A stretch of 24,451 bases of DNA from BQJU01 sp964015035 (GTDB lineage Bacteria > Bacteroidota > Bacteroidia > Chitinophagales > Saprospiraceae). Shown piece after piece: positions 8,137 to 15,652 of the stretch. How positions within the stretch are numbered: the stretch's first letter is position 1; every line of letters begins with the position of its first letter. The stretch is taken from positions 1 through 24,451 of the forward strand of contig CAXHCA010000101.1 of the NCBI GenBank assembly GCA_964015035.1, in the 5' to 3' direction. The notes below the pieces were generated by a model. It made no database searches and was not told where the DNA came from. It worked only from the letters and a program-made list of their open reading frames with translations. The position numbers were made by a program, and so were the translations under genes.

Positions 8137-8946
8137 CTACTGCCACAAGCTTAAAAAGCCTCCCGTATCCATTTGCTTAACTTCTTCGACTAATTCAGGG
8201 TTGACTTTGGGCCCAAAAGCAGCAATCGCATCGCGATCATCAAAGATTTCCACACCGAGTTCACAGGCAAAGATTTTGGCTAAATCGCCAAGATTGCGTG
8301 CGTAACGTTCGCTTTTTCCCATACCCATAAACAAATCGACTACGCCAGCACGAATCATCTCATATTTGTCCACTTGCATCAACATCTGTCGGGGCGATTT
8401 GCCGTGTACGGTTTTGCCCAATTGTTTCATCTGGTTTTTCAGCTTATCAACGGAATAACCAAGTACTTCCGCCCGATGCTTCCACCAATAGTTGGCATTG
8501 CCCTCATTGCGATCTTCATACGTTTTCAGGTGCTGACGTTCGGAAGCTTCCTGACAACTTACCAGTCCCATCGCTTTGGATAGTTCCAGTACCGCCAATA
8601 CCTGATCCTTGGTCAGTAACTCGGCATTCTCTACTTTTTCCTCGAGGGAAAACAGCCACTTCGCATATTTCTGTTTTACCTTACTCTTCGAGTTTAGCGT
8701 AATCAATTTTGCCAGCTCCACGGAGAGGTAATAATCTTTTAAAACGGGATTGTCTTTGACTGTGCGCTTGGCAAAATCCTGCATGCGTAACGGCTTGCGA
8801 ATGCCATCGCGAAACTCGTACACATCGTTCAGCCATTTGCGCACGGTGGTGCCATAATGGTGGTCAGGTAGTTGCAATACCTGGTGCAAATTAGTTGCGG
8901 TGACCACCTTTGTTCCCTTTTTGCTGATTAATACTTGAAGTTCCAT
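8137..8946 (-). CDS. AntA/AntB antirepressor-like protein
   Basis: This is a 269-residue soluble protein with no signal or membrane segment. The first ~100 residues resemble the AntA/AntB phage antirepressor domain: an opening beta-hairpin ('QVLISKKGTKVVTATNLH'), a helix pair with 'TTVRKWLNDV', then 'DYYLSVELAKLITL' and a basic 'KVKQKYAKWLFSLEEKV'. The rest is helical and unassigned, with 'NYWWKHRAEVLGYSVDKLK' and 'GMGKSERYARNLGDLAKIF', which could be a second DNA- or protein-binding unit. I use the ATG at 8946: the upstream TTG at 8976 lies inside the -7 box of the promoter, so it would not be transcribed as part of the message. The gene stands alone, converging with the mutase, with no integrase or phage gene nearby. 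Such proteins usually relieve repression in phages; in this chromosomal setting the function is unknown. Domain call moderate. Confidence 0.62.
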   Translation of the reverse strand: MELQVLISKKGTKVVTATNLHQVLQLPDHHYGTTVRKWLNDVYEFRDGIRKPLRMQDFAKRTVKDNPVLKDYYLSVELAKLITLNSKSKVKQKYAKWLFSLEEKVENAELLTKDQVLAVLELSKAMGLVSCQEASERQHLKTYEDRNEGNANYWWKHRAEVLGYSVDKLKNQMKQLGKTVHGKSPRQMLMQVDKYEMIRAGVVDLFMGMGKSERYARNLGDLAKIFACELGVEIFDDRDAIAAFGPKVNPELVEEVKQMDTGGFLSLWQ

Positions 8947-8973
8947 GATATTGCTTAAATTTTGTTGTCTATA

Positions 8974-9004
8974 CAAAAATACAATTTGTTTTTATAAAAT
9001 CAAA
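8974..9004 (-). promoter_or_regulatory. Bacteroidota housekeeping promoter for the antirepressor-like gene
   Basis: On the minus strand TTTG (9004-9001) is followed after exactly 19 bases by TATTTTTG (8981-8974), a perfect match to the Bacteroidota sigma-ABfr consensus TTTG-N19-TAnnTTTG. Transcription should begin a few bases further on, about 20 nt before the ATG at 8946. It is the only promoter in the window with both boxes matching. Confidence 0.72.
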
Positions 9005-9311
9005 TTTTCAACAAAATATTTATTGAAAAAACACCTATTCTTGCTTTTACGGGGGTTTTTAGAGGGATTTCGGGTACTTTAGCCTTGATCAAATGGTTTG
9101 AATCAGAAATGTTTTGAAAATTTGGGTGGCAGAACCTACAAAATCAATCGGTCACTAATTTGGTGATTTCAAGGGTAGAAACTTCATCTGACACAGAAAT
9201 GCACTCTCTAATTAATGCCCTACGCCTGGATTAGACTTTTCCACAAGTATATCCGGAACAAAATTGGCTGATCATTGTCTGCCTCTAGAATAGGTCGTAA
9301 ATTGCACAACG
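9005..9311. other. AT-rich divergent intergenic region with one palindrome
   Basis: About 300 bases separate the antirepressor-like gene from the plus-strand surface protein gene. I see no open frame or clear plus-strand promoter. One imperfect palindrome, TCACTAATTTGGTGA (9152-9166, 6 of 7 arm positions paired), could be an operator, but nothing ties it to a regulator. Confidence 0.25.
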
Positions 9312-10361
9312 ATGAAAGCTCCTTTTATCCTCTTGGTACTTCTTATTGGCGTGCTGCCTGGTATGGCCCAACAGTTGCTCAATGGTAGCTTTGAGGACAG
9401 TAGTCTGGATTGTGGTATCGACTTGTCAAATGATGCGTTTACGGCAGCTGTTCCTCAGGTGGTGGGTTTTGGCGAAAAAGAGGAATTGGATATACTCACG
9501 GCCTCCTGTGGGTTTGGCAGTGCACAGGAAGGATTCCATTTTGTGGGCATCAAAGCCAAAGAAGGTATCACGGATGCCATCGGATTGGAATTGTCGCAGC
9601 CATTGCTTCCCGGAGAAACCTATACCATTCAGTTTTACGAAAGGATCGGTTCCCTGACCAATACACCAGTCCGCTTAAGCATTGGGGTGGTCAATACGCC
9701 CACTGCTCACGGCGAGTTGGTTTTTAGTGTTTTTGATTTGCATGCAGATTGGACCAGGCACAGCTTTCAGTTTACGCCACCGGTTAATGGTGCTTACCTC
9801 ACCGCCATTGTCGAAACAGCAGGTGAAGCCTGGGTTTTTCTCGACAATTTTTCCATCATTTGTCCTAATGTGTACTTGGGCAGAGACACCACCTATTGCG
9901 CGTTAGAAAATGTGACGTTAAATGCACCGGAAGATTTCGAAAACTACCTTTGGAACGATCAATCCACTGGGCCCGGCATTGCTGTCCAAGATCCTGGACT
10001 GTATTGGGTGGAGGCCTCGGTGGGCAATTGCACCGTTCGCGACAGCATCTACATTTTTGAAGATGCATTCAACTGTCGTTGTCAACTTTTCTTTCCCAAT
10101 TCCTTCTCGCCCAATAACGATGGCATCAACGACACCTGGCGTCCCCTCGGCCCTTGCGAAACAGCTGAATATTTCCTCACGATTTTTGATCGTTGGGGCG
10201 GCATGGTTTTCCAATCTAACACCCTGGACAATTCATGGGATGGCAAAAAGAACGGCCGCTTATTGCCTGCCGGGCACTACGTCTATCGGGCCACTTATCG
10301 TTCGATGGAACATCCAGAAGCGCTGCAACAAAGTCAGGATGGGATTTTTTTGATCAAATAA
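9312..10361 (+). CDS. Secreted protein with T9SS type B sorting (CHU_C) domain
   Basis: This 349-residue surface protein has a signal peptide at residues 1-20 (MKAPFILLVLLIGVLPGMAQ). Residues ~22-185 form a jelly-roll, carbohydrate-binding-like domain that opens 'LLNGSFEDS' and closes 'WVFLDNFSIICP', a pattern seen in PEP-CTERM/CBM-like modules. A short Ig-like linker with 'GPGIAVQDPGLYWVEASVGNC' follows. From about residue 258 comes the gliding motility-associated C-terminal domain: 'FFPNSFSPNNDGINDTW', 'FDRWGGMVFQS', 'WDGKKNGRLLPAGHYVY' and the final 'GIFLIK'. That domain directs export through the type IX system and attachment or release. No catalytic motif is visible. The gene is monocistronic and ends before a strong bidirectional terminator. 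It differs from the first gene of the window in using the type B rather than the type A tail. Confidence 0.9.
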   Translation: MKAPFILLVLLIGVLPGMAQQLLNGSFEDSSLDCGIDLSNDAFTAAVPQVVGFGEKEELDILTASCGFGSAQEGFHFVGIKAKEGITDAIGLELSQPLLPGETYTIQFYERIGSLTNTPVRLSIGVVNTPTAHGELVFSVFDLHADWTRHSFQFTPPVNGAYLTAIVETAGEAWVFLDNFSIICPNVYLGRDTTYCALENVTLNAPEDFENYLWNDQSTGPGIAVQDPGLYWVEASVGNCTVRDSIYIFEDAFNCRCQLFFPNSFSPNNDGINDTWRPLGPCETAEYFLTIFDRWGGMVFQSNTLDNSWDGKKNGRLLPAGHYVYRATYRSMEHPEALQQSQDGIFLIK

Positions 10362-10510
10362 GGAGGGGGAGGCGGTTTAGTGGTGATAAATGTAGATCGG
10401 ACGAGTTTATCATTGCGAGGACCTTTGATGAAATGTGGGTTTAAAGGTTGATGGCGAAAGGTTATTTTGGCAATTGCCTGCATTCCCAAAACCCAAAACC
10501 TAAAGCCTAA

Positions 10511-10556
10511 AAAAAATCCCTTATCGTAACGCAGTGGTGACGATAAGGGATTTTTT
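10511..10556. terminator. Strong bidirectional intrinsic terminator
   Basis: The arms 10511-10527 and 10540-10556 are perfect reverse complements over 17 bp (AAAAAATCCCTTATCGT against its complement) with a 12-base loop. It has a run of seven Ts on the plus strand and at least six on the minus strand. It serves both the surface protein gene on the left and the converging SPOR gene on the right. Confidence 0.88.
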
Positions 10557-10571
10557 TAAAGATTAGGGCGT

Positions 10572-10679
10572 GTATCCCCTACGGGGGCGCTATCTCAGTT
10601 GAGCCGAGACTGCTCGCTATTCGCTCGGCCGGGTGGCGACTTTCTCGATTGGGATCGCCCCGTTCCACAGCGCTTACGC
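10572..10679 (-). repeat. Dispersed intergenic repeat, copy 2 (inverted)
   Basis: The segments 10666-10679, 10612-10630 and 10572-10593 are the reverse complements, in the same order, of blocks 2706-2719, 2746-2764 and 2773-2794 of copy 1. The first is identical and the second has one mismatch in 19. The inner hairpin stem is kept (CCCC-tac-GGGG) with a changed loop base. Spacers between the blocks are longer than in copy 1. Like copy 1 it sits between two converging genes, 13 bases from a stop codon. Bases 10362-10510, to its left before the terminator, show nothing recognisable. Confidence 0.7.
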
Positions 10680-10691
10680 GGCAGTTCGAAT

Positions 10692-12425
10692 TTATACAAA
10701 CCGATCGAGGTAATAACCGACCAGTGTTTCCAAGGTTGCTAATGCCAAGCCTTTCGAATCATCGGCATTAAAACCCTGGTCCATGAAGTAGTCCTCCAAT
10801 CTGACCTGCGATTGAAAATAAGCCACCTTCAAAGCCACCACCACCCGCTGGTGAATGGGATCGCGGTTCGACCAGGAGTTGAGGTTGTTCCAAAGGGCGG
10901 TATTCCAACTTTCGATAATCTTCATTTCAGAGGCATTCAGTGCTTGCGGACTGGTAAACAGGTGTGCCCGTTTAGAGGCATCCGCGCTGAGGCGACTGGT
11001 ATTGACCTTACTATCTGTGTTCAGATCTGCGGCAATGGCTTGCAATACTTTAATCTCCGGCCAATCCAGAAATTGGTCACAGGCCTGCAGTTTAAGATCG
11101 TTATTGTCATATCCTGCAAAGGCGGCCTGAGCTTTTGCCGTTTCACGTGGATGACGATCATACAACCAGCAAGGTACTGCATAGGTATTACCCGGAGCCG
11201 CATGGATGTAAAATAAATGCTGAATCAACTGCGACAAATCTTGATAAGCATAAGTTGCATTATAATCAAAAGGAGGTTGATTTTGTAGCTTCTTGCCGCT
11301 GTAGGCGCTCTTGATAGCACCATTCATCAGATTGTTGACTTCATTGCTGGCACCTAGGGTACTGTACAACAGATAAGCCTGATACGCTTTCGCAACTGGA
11401 GCTTGTGAATTTTCCACCACCGTTGGTGCCGTAGGATCAGAAGGCAAATGGTTAATGGCTTTTTGCAGGTTATTGCCCGCGCCGGTTTCAGTGGGACCTT
11501 CCATCGTTTCGGCCAGATGCAGGTACTTCTGTAATTCCCGGTTGGAGGCCATCACTTCCTCGTAGGCACTTTCGGTTCCCTTGCCATAATAGCCATCCAA
11601 GCTACTAGTATACGCCTTCTCTGCTTTCAGTATCTTTTGCAGTTCCAATACCGAACGACGCTTAATCTTGACCCGAATCTCGGGCATGGTCATTTTTTGG
11701 GACGTAGTTACATCCGGCATATTGACATTGGCCGTTTGCGCGGCTAGCGGAGAACGCGCAGTTACCTGGCTATTGTCATAACCCATTGGCACATCATCCG
11801 GGATATTGGAATTTTTTGGCTGGGTCGCAATCCGGTCTTGCGGCGTATTCTGATCAAAAGATAGCGGAATCAGCGCTTTCTTGATACCGGTTTCAAATTC
11901 GCCGATTTTCACCAGCAGGTTGCTGTTGACATTCTTCACAAAGGCGTCGGAATAGCCAGATTTTCTAATCTGATCCAAAGCCTGTTTGGCTTCATTGACA
12001 TTGGCATAAATGCCCGTCATCACCTTCACGCGGTCGCCATTGAGGATAGCATAGAGGTTACCGATCTCTTCAAATTTTTCCCATTCGATCTCCTTGGTGA
12101 TCATACGGGTGGCCATTTGGATGACGGTCACGGTTTTCCCGTCGCTCAGTCGGCGCTCCTGTACGGAAGCATTGGCGTAACCACGTTGCTTGAGGTTTTG
12201 CGCTACCTTTTCCGCTTCGGCTTTGTCGTCAAATCCGCCTAAGTAAACCTGTGACAGGTTGCCGTTGGCCGGATAGGCATACACCAATCCGAGGGGGCGG
12301 ATGGGATCAAAATCCTGAGATTTGGCATCCAAAAAGGTGCCCACCATAATGGTATAATAATTTTGAGCAATGGAAAACGTGCTCCAGCATAGTGTACATA
12401 AGAGGAAAAGCAATCTTTTCTTCAT
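10692..12425 (-). CDS. Periplasmic SPOR-repeat protein with peptidoglycan-binding-like segment
   Basis: This is a 577-residue exported protein. Residues 1-20 are a signal peptide (MKKRLLFLLCTLCWSTFSIA, cleavage before or after Gln21). Two SPOR-like units follow, at about 22-92 ('YYTIMVGTF', 'QVYLGGFDDKAEAEKVAQNL') and about 103-168 ('VKVMTGIYANVNEAKQALDQI'). SPOR domains bind septal, denuded peptidoglycan glycans. A linker leads to 'VLELQKILKAEKAYTSSLDGYYGKGTE' at 259-285, which resembles the first repeat of PG_binding_1 domains. The remaining ~270 residues are helical and unassigned. The chosen ATG at 12425 begins directly with the signal peptide; an ATG 12 codons upstream would add a polar lead. 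The gene is alone on its strand, ending at the bidirectional terminator. A cell-envelope or division-site role is inferred from the domains only. Confidence 0.72.
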   Translation of the reverse strand: MKKRLLFLLCTLCWSTFSIAQNYYTIMVGTFLDAKSQDFDPIRPLGLVYAYPANGNLSQVYLGGFDDKAEAEKVAQNLKQRGYANASVQERRLSDGKTVTVIQMATRMITKEIEWEKFEEIGNLYAILNGDRVKVMTGIYANVNEAKQALDQIRKSGYSDAFVKNVNSNLLVKIGEFETGIKKALIPLSFDQNTPQDRIATQPKNSNIPDDVPMGYDNSQVTARSPLAAQTANVNMPDVTTSQKMTMPEIRVKIKRRSVLELQKILKAEKAYTSSLDGYYGKGTESAYEEVMASNRELQKYLHLAETMEGPTETGAGNNLQKAINHLPSDPTAPTVVENSQAPVAKAYQAYLLYSTLGASNEVNNLMNGAIKSAYSGKKLQNQPPFDYNATYAYQDLSQLIQHLFYIHAAPGNTYAVPCWLYDRHPRETAKAQAAFAGYDNNDLKLQACDQFLDWPEIKVLQAIAADLNTDSKVNTSRLSADASKRAHLFTSPQALNASEMKIIESWNTALWNNLNSWSNRDPIHQRVVVALKVAYFQSQVRLEDYFMDQGFNADDSKGLALATLETLVGYYLDRFV

Positions 12426-12750
12426 AAGGTTGACTTTAAATTTTGGGTTCGATCCACTCATAAGGTTTGGTCTTGGAGTGCTTATTTTTAGGTTGAATAA
12501 TCATCTTCAAATAGGCACTGAATCGATAATGTTAAACTTTCAACATTCCTTTAACGAAAAAAACACAAAATATTTTCACTTTTTTGATTAAAAAAATGAA
12601 AATAGTAACACATTTTCGCGGCAATATACTGCCAAAATAAGGGTTTTTGCCTGATTTTAACATTCTTTTATATGATTTCCATTCGATATGTGCATCACTT
12701 TTTCGCGGAAAAATGAGTAAGTTACTGACAGAAACAACACCAGATTGATC
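12426..12750. other. AT-rich divergent intergenic region with a repeated TTTTCGCGG motif
   Basis: This 325-base stretch separates the SPOR gene (-) and the CDGSH gene (+). There is no gene. TTTTCGCGG occurs twice in direct orientation, at 12613-12621 and 12700-12708. The second copy is the core of an inverted repeat TTTTTC-gcg-GAAAAA (12699-12713) 37 bases before the CDGSH start codon. These are candidate regulator sites; neither gene has a clear consensus promoter here. Confidence 0.3.
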
Positions 12751-13188
12751 ATGAGCGACGCAAAAAAGACGGTCAAGGAATACACCAATGGCGAGGTCAC
12801 CATTGTGTGGAAACCGGATGCCTGCATTCATTCCAAACTATGTTTTAACGGCCTCTCGCAGGTTTTTGACCCCCAGGCCCGCCCCTGGGTCAATGCCGAA
12901 GGTGCCAGCACCGAAGCCATCATTGCGCAAGTCAACAAATGCCCTTCCGGGGCCTTGTCCTACTACCTCAACGATGATGCCGGAGATGGCCCCGTGAAAA
13001 GTGAAAATGAACGCATTGTAGAGATCAGCCAAAATGGCCCACTCATGGTTTACGGCAATCTCACCATCAAATACCCCGATGGCCGTGAAGAAAAGCAACA
13101 CCGCGTCACTGCCTTCTGCCGCTGTGGCTCGTCTTCGAATAAACCATTTTGTGATGGAACGCACCGGAAGGTGGGGTTTGAGGGATGA
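12751..13188 (+). CDS. 4Fe-4S mono-cluster plus CDGSH iron-sulfur protein
   Basis: This 145-residue cytoplasmic protein is built from two iron-sulfur modules. Residues ~5-75 match the divergent 4Fe-4S mono-cluster domain (Fer4_19/YjdI type), with Cys25, Cys31 and Cys64 in 'DACIHSKLCFNGLSQVFD' and 'VNKCPSGAL'. Residues ~85-145 are a mitoNEET-like CDGSH domain, with the 2Fe-2S ligands Cys123, Cys125, Cys134 and His138 in 'CRCGSSSNKPFCDGTH'. This two-domain order is common in Bacteroidota and Actinobacteria. Members are thought to store or transfer clusters or electrons; no specific partner is established. The start is the ATG at 12751, not the TTG two codons before it. It is monocistronic, with a possible operator (12699-12713) close upstream. 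Domain assignment firm, physiological role open. Confidence 0.9.
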   Translation: MSDAKKTVKEYTNGEVTIVWKPDACIHSKLCFNGLSQVFDPQARPWVNAEGASTEAIIAQVNKCPSGALSYYLNDDAGDGPVKSENERIVEISQNGPLMVYGNLTIKYPDGREEKQHRVTAFCRCGSSSNKPFCDGTHRKVGFEG

Positions 13189-13458
13189 TTTTTTGAAGGC
13201 GGATTAGATAGAGGCGGCAATTTAGAAAAATCGCAATAAAAAAACATCATTCTATTTATAACAATGGTCTTGCCGGGCGAAAAGGCTGACCTTATCACAA
13301 TAAGGGGACAGTAGCTTTGTTTTTTGGATAGCAAGAGGGGCTGTGCCACTAAATCCGGACGGTACAAGATATTCAACTTTTGTTGTAACCACCGTTGCAA
13401 AATAATTCGTAATATTGTAATAGCTATACTATCGTAGTGAATAGTAAAATGTAGTGCT

Positions 13459-14127
13459 ATGAAATGGACTTACAGTATCAAGGGTAAGCTGACGGCAGCC
13501 ATGTTGCTGGCCGTTATTTTGGGACTCACCATGCTCACTAACCTAATGGAGCGCAACCGTTTTAAACAACTGTCGGCTTCTTTTTCTTCCATTTACGAAG
13601 ACCGGTTGCTGGTGGAAAGCTACATTTTTCAGTTGTACGAAGATTTGAAAAAAGAGCGGGATCACTTAGAGGAATTGGTCAATCATCCGTTGGATGTGGC
13701 TACCCGAGAGGCCGTTGCGCAATACCGCTCTGACCGGGACCAATTGCTGGCCAATTATGCAGCAACCTACTTGACGGAAGAGGAGGAAATCAATTTTAAT
13801 CAATTAAGAGCCTCTCTGGCTAAGATTAGCCAATTGGAAAACGAGATTCTTCATTCGGATAATCCGGTCATTTCACCCCAGCTCTTTTTTTCCTATGACC
13901 ATAGTACGGAAGAGGCTTTTGCTACGCTGTCAGTATTGTCTGATATTCAAACCAAGGAAGGCGGGATGATAAAAAGTGAATCGGAGAAGATCATTCATGG
14001 CAGTGTATTTACTTCTCATTTTGAGCTGATTGTTTTGTTTATTATCGCCTTTATCATTCAGGCCTTGGTCTTTTCTTCTAAAACGATGAAGGTGAAACAA
14101 CGGCCGCAGAATGCGTCGTTGAATTGA
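13459..14127 (+). CDS. Membrane protein with MCP-type four-helix-bundle sensor domain, no output domain
   Basis: This 222-residue protein has a transmembrane helix at about 10-28 and another at about 188-207, enclosing a ~155-residue, charged, all-helical region in the periplasm. Its heptad pattern ('YIFQLYEDLKKERDHLEELV', 'EEEEINFNQLRASLAKI') fits the 4HB_MCP ligand-binding domain of chemoreceptors. Chemoreceptors continue with HAMP and signalling domains; this one stops after a 15-residue basic cytoplasmic tail. The gene has its own stop and no continuation in any frame, so it is not an obvious fragment. It may act as a partner that senses in trans, or be a stand-alone membrane protein. Upstream there is a short inverted repeat (TACTAT/ATAGTA, 13427-13446) 12 bases before the ATG. 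It converges with the small minus-strand gene at 14158. Fold call moderate, function unknown. Confidence 0.7.
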   Translation: MKWTYSIKGKLTAAMLLAVILGLTMLTNLMERNRFKQLSASFSSIYEDRLLVESYIFQLYEDLKKERDHLEELVNHPLDVATREAVAQYRSDRDQLLANYAATYLTEEEEINFNQLRASLAKISQLENEILHSDNPVISPQLFFSYDHSTEEAFATLSVLSDIQTKEGGMIKSESEKIIHGSVFTSHFELIVLFIIAFIIQALVFSSKTMKVKQRPQNASLN

Positions 14128-14157
14128 GTGCATTTGGGAGATAAAATGTGGTTAAAA

Positions 14158-14316
14158 TCACTCCAACATATAGCCGTGTACGCTCATGTACACTAGCATA
14201 CAGAGGGAAGCAAAGACCAACCAAAAGCGCACATCGCGGTAAAAGGTATGGGCCCGATCAGCCAGTAGGGCAAAGAGCACGTAGCCAAACAAAAAAAGCA
14301 GCAACAGATACATCAT
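14158..14316 (-). CDS. Small two-helix membrane protein downstream of pyrD
   Basis: This is an open frame of 52 codons, starting ATG-ATG and ending TGA. The product has two hydrophobic segments: residues 2-18 ('MYLLLLFLFGYVLFALL') and 31-50 ('FWLVFASLCMLVYMSVHGYM'). They are separated by a charged turn ADRAHTFYRDVR, so a hairpin membrane protein is predicted. It lies 114 bp after pyrD on the same strand and ends 30 bp from the convergent four-helix-bundle gene, filling a gap that is otherwise empty. The regular hydrophobic-polar-hydrophobic layout argues for a real gene. A hairpin at 14363-14394 stands between it and pyrD and may control read-through. I do not recognise a family. Coding status is inferred from composition and position only. 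Confidence 0.55.
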   Translation of the reverse strand: MMYLLLLFLFGYVLFALLADRAHTFYRDVRFWLVFASLCMLVYMSVHGYMLE

Positions 14317-14362
14317 AGGATCGTAGTTTTCACGGGTTTTGAGCTTTTCCGAAGGAAATAAT

Positions 14363-14394
14363 AATACCTGTATTGAGGAGAAATACAGGGTATT
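14363..14394 (-). terminator. Hairpin between pyrD and the small membrane protein gene
   Basis: AATACCTGTATT (14363-14374) pairs with 14382-14394 (AATACA-GG-GTATT) with one bulged base (14390) and a 7-base loop. On the minus strand it is followed by a loose AT-rich stretch (ATTATTTCC) rather than a clean U-tract, so it could be a partial terminator or attenuator after pyrD. Confidence 0.4.
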
Positions 14395-14430
14395 GTCCGC
14401 AAGGAAGCTCCTATAATAGTTAACCTGTTT

Positions 14431-15477
14431 TTAGTTGGCTTTGTTCCGTCGAAGGATGGCTTGATTGATCTTTTTTACCAGGGAAGGGCCCTCGTAGATC
14501 AAGCCGCTGTAGACTTGCACCAAAGAAGCGCCGGCATCCAGTTTATCGATGGCGTCCTGTGGGGAGGAGATACCGCCTACACCAATAATGAACAATTGAC
14601 CATTGGCCCGTTCATTTAAATAACGAATCACCTCAGTAGAACGCTGTCTCACCGGCTTGCCACTGAGGCCTCCGGCGCCGATTGCTGCAATTTCTTCGGA
14701 GGGAGTATTTAATCCGTCGCGGCTGATGGTGGTATTGGTGGCGATGATGCCGGCAATGCGGGTTTCCTGAACAATTTCCACGATCTCATCCAGTTGCGTT
14801 TTGGTTAGATCGGGCGCAATTTTGAGTAGGATGGGTTTGGGAGCGGCTTGGGCGCTGTTGAGTTCTTGCAGCTGACTGAGCAATCGGGTGAGGGGTTCGC
14901 GGTCTTGTAAGGCCCGGAGATTGGGGGTGTTGGGTGAGCTGACATTCACCACAAAATAATCCACATAAGGGAAAAGCGCTTCGAAACCAGCGCTATAATC
15001 GTCGTTGGCCGCTTCGTTAGGGGTAATCTTATTTTTTCCAATATTGCCGCCGATGACAATGCCCTCCGGGCGGCCTTTTTTTAGTCTTTCGACCAATGCT
15101 TCCACGCCTTCATTATTAAACCCCATGCGGTTGATCAATCCTTCATCGGCAGGCAGGCGGAAGAGGCGAGGCTGTGGATTCCCCGGCTGGCCTTTCGGCG
15201 TGACGGTACCGATTTCGATAAATCCAAACCCCAGGGCAGCCATATCCTTAAAATACTTGCCGTTTTTGTCAAAACCGGCAGCCAGGCCAACGGGGTTGGG
15301 AAATTTTAAGCCGAGTACGTTTCTATGAAGGAGAGGGTGGTCAACTCGATAATACCGGCGAAACAAATTGCCGAGAATCGGTGTGGCTAATACCATTTGG
15401 AGTAGCGCAAGCATAATGGAATGAGCCCTTTCGGGGGAAAAGGAAAAGAGAAGTGGTTTAAGCAGAAGTTTGTACAC
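14431..15477 (-). CDS. pyrD: Quinone-dependent dihydroorotate dehydrogenase (class 2)
   Basis: This enzyme oxidises dihydroorotate to orotate in pyrimidine synthesis, passing electrons from FMN to membrane quinone. The N-terminus ('YKLLLKPLLFSFSPERAHSI') is the amphipathic helix pair typical of class 2 enzymes. The barrel shows 'NPVGLAAGFDKNG', 'GFGFIEIGTVTPKGQPGNP', 'INRMGFNNEG', the active-site loop 'VNVSSPNTPNLRALQ' with the catalytic Ser, 'LLKIAPDL', 'ATNTT', 'GGLSGKP', and the phosphate-binding end 'IIGVGGISSPQDA' and 'VQVYSGLIYEGP'. I prefer the GTG at 15477 (348 residues), which matches the usual family start. An ATG at 15513 (360 residues) or TTG at 15528 would add residues with no family counterpart, and I cannot exclude the ATG. 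It follows the response regulator gene on the same strand with a gap of about 175 bp, so it may have its own promoter. Confidence 0.95.
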   Translation of the reverse strand: MYKLLLKPLLFSFSPERAHSIMLALLQMVLATPILGNLFRRYYRVDHPLLHRNVLGLKFPNPVGLAAGFDKNGKYFKDMAALGFGFIEIGTVTPKGQPGNPQPRLFRLPADEGLINRMGFNNEGVEALVERLKKGRPEGIVIGGNIGKNKITPNEAANDDYSAGFEALFPYVDYFVVNVSSPNTPNLRALQDREPLTRLLSQLQELNSAQAAPKPILLKIAPDLTKTQLDEIVEIVQETRIAGIIATNTTISRDGLNTPSEEIAAIGAGGLSGKPVRQRSTEVIRYLNERANGQLFIIGVGGISSPQDAIDKLDAGASLVQVYSGLIYEGPSLVKKINQAILRRNKAN

Positions 15478-15652
15478 GGTTCGATTTTTCGCAAAAAAAG
15501 CCAGGTAGCTCATGGCTACCCAGCCCAAATCATAATCCCAAAAACTAATCTTATGATGTGGCAGTTTTCGCAGGAAAACCGCTCAGATCTATCTTGGTGC
15601 TTTGACAAATCTTATGATTAAGAGTTAGCCAAAATAAAAATCAAAACTTCTT

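Noticed and set aside
13312..13319. TAGCTTTG as a promoter for the four-helix-bundle gene
   Set aside because: It matches the -7 consensus but has no -33 box and lies 139 bases before the start; about a dozen chance matches are expected in the window.
15478..15528. Longer pyrD starting at TTG 15528 or ATG 15513
   Set aside because: Class 2 enzymes normally begin at the YKLL-type helix; the ATG at 15513 remains possible and is noted in the entry.
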